A stretch of 47,480 nucleotides of DNA from Gloeocapsa sp. DLM2.Bin57 (GTDB taxonomy: Bacteria; Cyanobacteriota; Cyanobacteriia; Cyanobacteriales; Gloeocapsaceae), in contig RECR01000089.1 in assembly GCA_007693955.1 (NCBI GenBank), forward strand, positions 1 to 47,480. Reading direction: 5' to 3'. Under the pieces are notes generated by a model. The model was not told where the DNA came from, ran no database searches, and was given only the letters and a program-made list of their open reading frames with translations. The stretch's first letter is position 1; every line of letters begins with the position of its first letter. Made by a program: the position numbers and the translations under genes. Shown one piece after another: positions 42,444-47,480 of this stretch.

Positions 42444-43846
42444 CATCTGCGTAAACGAGATAGTAAGATTATTATCTCGTCGATCGCCTCTTGTAAAGCC
42501 CTCCCTGATTGTTCAGATTGGTTGATCATAATGCTAAACACAATTGGTTGATAATCTTTTGGAGTTAAGTAGCCACTTAAGGAAGATACACCGCTTAAAT
42601 AACCTGTTTTAGCCTGTAATTGCTGATCAGCTAATCTATGTCTTAATGTACCTTGTCCTGGTTGTGGTAAAGACTCACGATAAACAGACAATTGAGCCAT
42701 TAAAGTAAGAACTTGTACTAAAGCTTCGGGAGATACTAGGTTATGACGAGACAACCCCGAAGCGTCAGCCATTTGATAACTACTCGATTCAACCCCTAAC
42801 TCAGTTAAAATCTCTTGGAGAGTTTGAGTAGATTCTTGTTGCAAGATTTTGGCGATCGCTTCTGCGTATAAATTATTACTCTCTTGATTAACCTTGACTA
42901 TCAGTGTCTCTAATGGTGGTGAAAGTAATTCAGTAAATCTAGTACCTAAATTCTCAACAGAATCAGAGGTGAGAGTTTTATGACTAACTTGAATGTTTTC
43001 TACCAACAAAATACGAGACAAAGACTCTAGAAAATAATTACTGGGATTGGCGATCGCTAAATAATAAACTAGAGGTTGACTCTCAGTAGATATCTCTCCC
43101 TCTATCCTTAACTCTGATTTAGCCCATAAGCCATCTAAACTGATTCTAGCCCTATCTTGGTCGGTTACACTCAAAACCTGATTATCTACTCGCCATTGTT
43201 TAAAGGTGTTAGGATTTGACCACTGTAATTGGGCTGTTTCTCCCACCTCTTGGGGTATAATGGTTAGAATGACTCTGTTTTCATCCAGAATCAGACTATT
43301 GACTCCAACCGCGTAATAAAAATATAAATCTGACCATTCCCAAGTTGGGTTAATCTCTGAATCATTGAAATAATTATCAACAAGGATTAACTCATTAATA
43401 TGATTAATGCCTTGTTGCTTTAATTCTCTAGCCAAACCTCTAAGGTGATCGCTAGTTAAACTCGGATCACCTTTGCCTACTATAACCAATCTCTCCAGTC
43501 TTGGGGCAGATCCTGTGACATAAACAGGAGTAGCGATCCTAAAATCACTCCCCAACCCTTGGATAGCTGCTGCTGTAGTTAGTAACTTCAGACTCGATGC
43601 AGGTAAAAAATACTTCTCACCCTCTAGATTATAGATAGTCTCCTCCCCATCTAGGGTACGTACCAATATACCCCAACGAGATCTGTTCCATTCGGGGCGA
43701 TGGATTATTTCTTGAACTTCCTTCTCTAAATTTGATACACAGACAAACTCTGATTCTGCTTGTACAGAACTACCAGAATTTAGCCATGGTATAATCACTC
43801 CTAGAGCGATTATTTTTCCCCACCAACAACATTTTTTCCTGAGCAT
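42440..43846 (-). CDS. dacB: D-alanyl-D-alanine carboxypeptidase/endopeptidase, PBP4 (S13) family
   Basis: This 468-residue periplasmic enzyme trims or opens peptidoglycan cross-links. A signal peptide spans about 1-30 (IIALGVIIPWLNSGSSVQA). All three penicillin-binding motifs are seen: SSLK with Ser84 and Lys87, SNN in NQESNNLYAEAI, and KTG in LQAKTGYLSGVSSL. The long insertion between the first two motifs is typical of PBP4. The start ATG directly abuts the ATG of the divergent small gene at 43847, so neither gene has room for a leader outside the other. Confidence 0.92.
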   Translation of the reverse strand: MLRKKCCWWGKIIALGVIIPWLNSGSSVQAESEFVCVSNLEKEVQEIIHRPEWNRSRWGILVRTLDGEETIYNLEGEKYFLPASSLKLLTTAAAIQGLGSDFRIATPVYVTGSAPRLERLVIVGKGDPSLTSDHLRGLARELKQQGINHINELILVDNYFNDSEINPTWEWSDLYFYYAVGVNSLILDENRVILTIIPQEVGETAQLQWSNPNTFKQWRVDNQVLSVTDQDRARISLDGLWAKSELRIEGEISTESQPLVYYLAIANPSNYFLESLSRILLVENIQVSHKTLTSDSVENLGTRFTELLSPPLETLIVKVNQESNNLYAEAIAKILQQESTQTLQEILTELGVESSSYQMADASGLSRHNLVSPEALVQVLTLMAQLSVYRESLPQPGQGTLRHRLADQQLQAKTGYLSGVSSLSGYLTPKDYQPIVFSIMINQSEQSGRALQEAIDEIIILLSRLRRC

Positions 43847-44056
43847 ATGAACAGCGACGAACTAGCTAAATATATTGAAAATATAGACGGAATTTCCAAA
43901 CCTTGGTTATTAATTCAGTTGCGTCTGAAAAAACTTGAGGAAAGACGTCATACTCTCGCTGATAGTGAGTATATTGCAACCTTAGCAGAAATCCACCAAG
44001 ACATGATGAATCTCGGCGAATGGTGGTTAGGTAGAGAAGATGAAGTATTCGGTTAA
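43847..44056 (+). CDS. Small helical protein, 69 residues
   Basis: A mostly helical, charged protein with KPWLLIQLRLKKLEERRHTL in the middle and an acidic end (WWLGREDEVFG). It starts back to back with dacB (CAT and ATG adjacent) and overlaps the convergent 44053 gene by 4 nt at its 3' end. The composition looks real. I recognise no family. Its promoter would have to lie inside dacB, or its transcript may be leaderless. Confidence 0.55.
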   Translation: MNSDELAKYIENIDGISKPWLLIQLRLKKLEERRHTLADSEYIATLAEIHQDMMNLGEWWLGREDEVFG

Positions 44057-44274
44057 TGTTGTATTTCTTCGTGACTGCGACTAAGCATATTTTCGTGAAT
44101 ATGTTCTTCGTGTTTTCTGTCTTGGGCTAATAATTCTCTAGCTCTTTCTTCAGTATTACTTATTTCTAATTCTTCTACTTCTTCAACCGCTCTAGTTAGC
44201 ATATTATCATGAAGATTGCCTTCGTGTTTTCTGTCTTGGGCTAATAATTCTCTGGCTCTTTCTTCAGTACTCAT
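44053..44274 (-). CDS. Small acidic protein built of two tandem repeats
   Basis: The protein has 73 residues from ATG 44274, supported by AGGGGA 6 nt upstream. The frame also runs on to 44409, but that part looks non-coding. The sequence is two copies of TEERARELLAQDRKHE, each followed by a short HxNML(T/S)R segment, 38 residues apart. At DNA level 44106-44155 and 44220-44269 match at 49 of 50 bases, so the duplication is recent. It is helical and highly charged. The function is unknown. Confidence 0.65.
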   Translation of the reverse strand: MSTEERARELLAQDRKHEGNLHDNMLTRAVEEVEELEISNTEERARELLAQDRKHEEHIHENMLSRSHEEIQH

Positions 44275-44371
44275 AGCTGATCCCCTGGTATTTTCTGTAT
44301 CTATTACTACTATATAAGTTCCTTTGAACCAATGTAAACCAAAGTTTAGATAAGTTAATATAAGGGAAGAG

Positions 44372-44450
44372 TGGTAAGAGGCCAAAGTAAGTATATTATC
44401 TAAAAGCAATAATACCTAACACCTAACTCCAGACCCCGCACCCTAACTTA
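44372..44450. repeat. Dispersed repeat, partial diverged copy
   Basis: It has the second half of the repeat seen at 6835 and 37848: AGGGAAGAG, then GTATATTATCTAAAAGCAAT and AATACCTAACACCTAAC. The GAGACGGGAG core is missing. Confidence 0.5.
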
Positions 44451-44520
44451 ACCAGTAAGTTTTGATAAAAATGCTTGATCTAGGTTAAAGTGATTGATAG
44501 AGATACATAGCAATCTACTT

Positions 44521-46929
44521 ATGATTTCACTACCGCCTAGTTGTCAAAATTTACCAGAATTAGTCACCACTCTCCTAGAATTGTGGTCACTTGAATCAAG
44601 CTTAAAATCACAACATGATCCTACTCCTATAGAAACATCCCTGAAAAAAGCGATCGCCCCTCAATTTGAGATTGTCTTCGCGGGAGCTTTTAGCGCGGGA
44701 AAATCTATGCTAATCAACGCTATCTTAGAGAAAGAATTACTTTATAGTTCAGAAGGTCACGCTACAGGAACTGAATGCTATATTTATTACGCTGAGTCTA
44801 ATCAAGAAAGAGTGGTACTCACTTTTTTAAGTAAACAGGAAATCAGCCAACAAGTAGAAGTTTTAACTAGTATTCTCGGTATTAATGGGGAAATCAACCT
44901 CGAAAAAATTACCACAATAGAGGAAATACAACAGTTAGCCGAGAAAATTATTTACTCAGAAGGAGGAGAAAGTAAATCAGAAAAAGCTAAACAAGCTAAA
45001 GCACTACTTTTACTATTAGAAGGATATCAACAAAATAGTAATTACCTCCATCCTTCCCAGAATAACACCTACTCAATGGAGCAGTTAAATTTTGGTAATC
45101 TCAATGAAGCTGCTAGTTATGCTCGTCGGGGAAGTAATAGCGCTATTCTTAAAAAGCTAGAATATTATTGTCATCATCCATTGCTACAAGATGGGAACGT
45201 TTTAGTTGACTTACCAGGTATTGACGCTCCCGTTAAAAAAGATGCTGAGTTAACCTATCAAAAAATTACCGATCCTGACACCTCTGCTGTAGTTTGTGTA
45301 CTTAAAGCAGGTGCAGCAGGAGAAATGAGCAGTGAAGAAACCAGATTATTAGAAACAATTAAAAGCAATAAAGGAATTCGCGATCGCGTTTTCTATGTAT
45401 TTAATCGTATCGACGAAACCTGGTATAACGCTCAATTGCGTCAGCGATTAGAAAACCTGATTCAGTCACAATTTTATGACACCAATCGAGTATATAAAAC
45501 CAGTGGATTATTAGGATTCTACGGGAGTTTAATTAAGCATAGCAATAGTAGCGATCGTTGGGGATTAAATTCATTCCTAGCTAAAAATGTGAAAAATTTA
45601 GGAGGGGAAGAAGATACACCGCAATTTGTCAGTGAATTTAACAATTATTGTGCTAATTCCCAAAAACTAACCCGCACTAAATTTCGCGTTGACGTCAAAA
45701 GCTACGAAACCGCAGCAGAAAACTACGTTAGAATTCTAGCAGAATGGGGACAACCATTGATTGAGCAGTTAATTAACGATAGTGGTATAGAAGAATTTCG
45801 TCAGGGAATGACTCGCTATCTCACCGAAGAAAAACGCCCCCAATTATTCTCTAATCTCGCTGACGATTTACAACCCCTGTGTATCAATCTGCGCAATCAC
45901 TACTTAACTCAAATAACCGAATTATCCAGTCAACCTCAAGAAATAGAAGCGATGAAAGCGCAAGAATTAGCGCGTCTTCATCAAGAGTTGCAACAAATTG
46001 GCGAAGAATTTCAACTGCATATCAGTCAAGAAGTCAATCTTATCATAGTGAATCAAAACGAGGAATTTGAGCAGGATTTCCACCGACTCCAGGGGAAAAT
46101 GGTTAATCGTCTCGATGAGTTATTACACAGTTTTTCTGTAGCTAACGCTTATAAACGTGCTACTCTGGCTCATCCTCGCAACGCTACTGCACCACTTATC
46201 GCTATTTTAGTAGAAGCACTGTATTATCTAGCTAACGAGCTTGAGGATGTCTTAGTATCAGAATCCCAACGCATCATTACTAACGTCAGCGAAAGATTGT
46301 TAAACACTATTGGCAATACCGACTATTATCGCAAACTTTATCGACTCCTAGGCAATGATGGAGGTATCACCGAAAGTATTAAACGGCTAGAAATTGCCTT
46401 AAATCATGCTATTGTTAGTCAAGCTAGAACAGAATGCGATCGCTATGTGCGTGAAAGTCCTCGTTTTTACGATGAGGGAACATTTTCTATCTACCAATTT
46501 CGGGAAACCCTCCAACAAACGTCACAAGGGTATGATTGTGAAACTATGGTAGAAGCAGAGCCTGCGATTCGTCAACTCCTTAAATTAGATTTTGAACCCA
46601 AAGTATCTGCAACAATTCGCCGTAATTTTCGTCAGACATTTAATCAGACATTGAAAACGCAATTATTACCAATGGCTGAACAACAATCAGAAGAAATTAT
46701 CCAACAATATACAGCAGCTCGCGCTTATTTAGAACAAAATCTAGTCAAAGAAGCTGAGGAAAAAATAGCTCGTAATTCTCAACTACAAGCTCAAACTATA
46801 ATTAATATGAAAAGATATAATGAAGCGGTTCAAGGTATTAATAATTGTTTAGAGTCTATGCAGGTTTACGAATACCAATTACCCCTAATCAGCCCAACAG
46901 AAATAACTACTGAGGAAGTAACAGAATGA
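44521..46929 (+). CDS. Bacterial dynamin-like GTPase
   Basis: The protein has 802 residues from ATG 44521. A TTG in frame at 44494 is the alternative, and neither has a strong ribosome binding site. The GTPase domain has G1 GAFSAGKS (55-62), G2 Thr in HATGTECYIYY, G3 VDLPGIDAP and G4 NRID. The region after about 390 is long, helical and glutamine/glutamate rich, as in the stalk and assembly parts of dynamin-like proteins. Such proteins remodel or protect membranes, or guard against phage. A hydrophobic patch around 560-585 (HPRNATAPLIAILVEALYYL) may be the membrane paddle. It is coupled by an ATGA overlap to the next gene. Confidence 0.85.
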   Translation: MISLPPSCQNLPELVTTLLELWSLESSLKSQHDPTPIETSLKKAIAPQFEIVFAGAFSAGKSMLINAILEKELLYSSEGHATGTECYIYYAESNQERVVLTFLSKQEISQQVEVLTSILGINGEINLEKITTIEEIQQLAEKIIYSEGGESKSEKAKQAKALLLLLEGYQQNSNYLHPSQNNTYSMEQLNFGNLNEAASYARRGSNSAILKKLEYYCHHPLLQDGNVLVDLPGIDAPVKKDAELTYQKITDPDTSAVVCVLKAGAAGEMSSEETRLLETIKSNKGIRDRVFYVFNRIDETWYNAQLRQRLENLIQSQFYDTNRVYKTSGLLGFYGSLIKHSNSSDRWGLNSFLAKNVKNLGGEEDTPQFVSEFNNYCANSQKLTRTKFRVDVKSYETAAENYVRILAEWGQPLIEQLINDSGIEEFRQGMTRYLTEEKRPQLFSNLADDLQPLCINLRNHYLTQITELSSQPQEIEAMKAQELARLHQELQQIGEEFQLHISQEVNLIIVNQNEEFEQDFHRLQGKMVNRLDELLHSFSVANAYKRATLAHPRNATAPLIAILVEALYYLANELEDVLVSESQRIITNVSERLLNTIGNTDYYRKLYRLLGNDGGITESIKRLEIALNHAIVSQARTECDRYVRESPRFYDEGTFSIYQFRETLQQTSQGYDCETMVEAEPAIRQLLKLDFEPKVSATIRRNFRQTFNQTLKTQLLPMAEQQSEEIIQQYTAARAYLEQNLVKEAEEKIARNSQLQAQTIINMKRYNEAVQGINNCLESMQVYEYQLPLISPTEITTEEVTE

Positions 46930-47318
46930 GCCAACATTATTATTTAGACGACTGTGGTCAAGAAGATATTTTTTCTTTCAATGAAGAGATTGTTAAAGCT
47001 TATTTGCTTAAAGAAGCGATTCAATTAGCGGTTAAGCAAGAAATACCTAGGGTTATAGAAGACGCTTTTAAAGCTAAAAAAGTTAATATTAATTTGCAAA
47101 AAGATGAAGAAGAAAATGTCTTACAATGGTTAGGTCAATTGGTAGAAAATAAACCAGAAATAGGAGAAATGCTCCTAAAAGAAGGGATACCATGTCAATT
47201 ACTAAAACCTCAACAAAATTGGCGCAAAGGGAAATTACAATTAAAACTTTCCTTAGAATTTATTCCCGAACAGAATCAAAGTAAAAACTACTCATCTTCT
47301 TTAGATGATTTGCGTTAA
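46926..47318 (+). CDS. Small partner protein of the dynamin-like GTPase
   Basis: A 130-residue soluble protein, mainly helical in the first half (EEIVKAYLLKEAIQLAVKQE) and strand-rich at the end (WRKGKLQLKLSLEFIPE). Its ATG overlaps the GTPase stop (ATGA), so the two are translated together. I recognise no family. Coupling suggests a regulatory or adaptor subunit. Confidence 0.6.
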   Translation: MSQHYYLDDCGQEDIFSFNEEIVKAYLLKEAIQLAVKQEIPRVIEDAFKAKKVNINLQKDEEENVLQWLGQLVENKPEIGEMLLKEGIPCQLLKPQQNWRKGKLQLKLSLEFIPEQNQSKNYSSSLDDLR

Positions 47319-47366
47319 TAGCAAAGGTGTGGATTTCCAAAGGTAAAAATATCCTGTTCTCCCAGA

Positions 47367-47406
47367 GTGACATACTCCTACACCGAATCAAAGATTACGC
47401 TGTAGG
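47367..47406 (-). repeat. Probable IS200/IS605 element end
   Basis: The plus strand reads GTGACATACTCCTACA, a spacer, then TGTAGG (47401-47406). CCTACA/TGTAGG forms the hairpin, and the complement ends GGAGTATGTCAC. This matches the style of the tnpB right end at 15860 (GGGAGGATGTCAA). The element itself, with tnpB on the minus strand, would continue beyond the window. Confidence 0.45.
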
Positions 47407-47480
47407 CTTCTTATCTTTCACCTTCAGAGATGATTGACCGTTTTTGAGTGAGGCGATGCCCATCCCCACTTTTTTAATTA

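Noticed and set aside
1-47480. CRISPR array, tRNA or rRNA genes
   Set aside because: No evenly spaced repeats, cloverleaf or rRNA-like sequence was found by eye.

Overview
The window comes from a cyanobacterium, low in GC and probably unicellular or colonial. The evidence is the many HIP1 octamers (GCGATCGC) on both strands, a phytochrome with a bilin-binding Cys-His pair next to an Rcp-type regulator, a PEP-CTERM protein, a DUF1995 (LPA3-like) protein and a DUF2808 protein. I found no tRNA, rRNA or CRISPR array. The species cannot be fixed from the sequence alone.

Layout. 1-165: the tail of an IS200/IS605 transposase and a hairpin end. 166-2364 (-): a Wzc-like polysaccharide co-polymerase/ATPase. 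2549-5139 (+): a four-gene ECF-type nickel/cobalt importer. 5255-6831 (-): a DarT/DarG DNA ADP-ribosylation toxin-antitoxin pair whose antitoxin ends in a degenerate tyrosine-recombinase-like domain. 6960-9269 (-): a zinc-knuckle/RelE-like protein, a cysteine desulfurase and a DUF1995 protein. 9450-12602 (+): a secreted nuclease/phosphatase-fold protein, an RND-type adaptor lipoprotein, an unlisted 36-residue membrane peptide and a DUF2808 protein. 12732-15490: an aldose epimerase-like protein, a DUF5132-like protein, small ORFs and a PEP-CTERM protein.

15538-16946 (-) is a wrecked PIN toxin/antitoxin operon with a truncated IS605-type tnpB in its middle. 17073-21165 (-) is the most interesting block. 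It is a tight operon encoding a double FeoA protein, an HMA-like protein, a P1B-type ATPase without a CPx motif, a frameshifted ferritin-like protein and a DUF5132-like membrane protein. This looks like an iron-handling locus and may be ferrosome-like. 21651-25598 (+) holds the phytochrome kinase, Rcp regulator and a receiver-kinase hybrid. Next come RlmD, an RsbW-like anti-sigma kinase and an M1 aminopeptidase with HEAT repeats.

30.3-34.5 kb is a nested mobile island: an IS607-family element (serine recombinase plus tnpB with one in-frame TGA) whose 3' region holds a full-length group II intron with its maturase. 34532-37852 holds an SH3 protein and two glycan-assembly genes. It is followed by a dispersed repeat split by a 208-bp MITE-like insertion with 12-bp direct repeats. 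38188-47318 holds an FHA-PrsW protein, RNase III, a START-like protein, a PRC-barrel protein, a PBP4-type carboxypeptidase, two small proteins, and a dynamin-like GTPase coupled to a small partner. The window closes with what looks like the end of another IS200/IS605 element.
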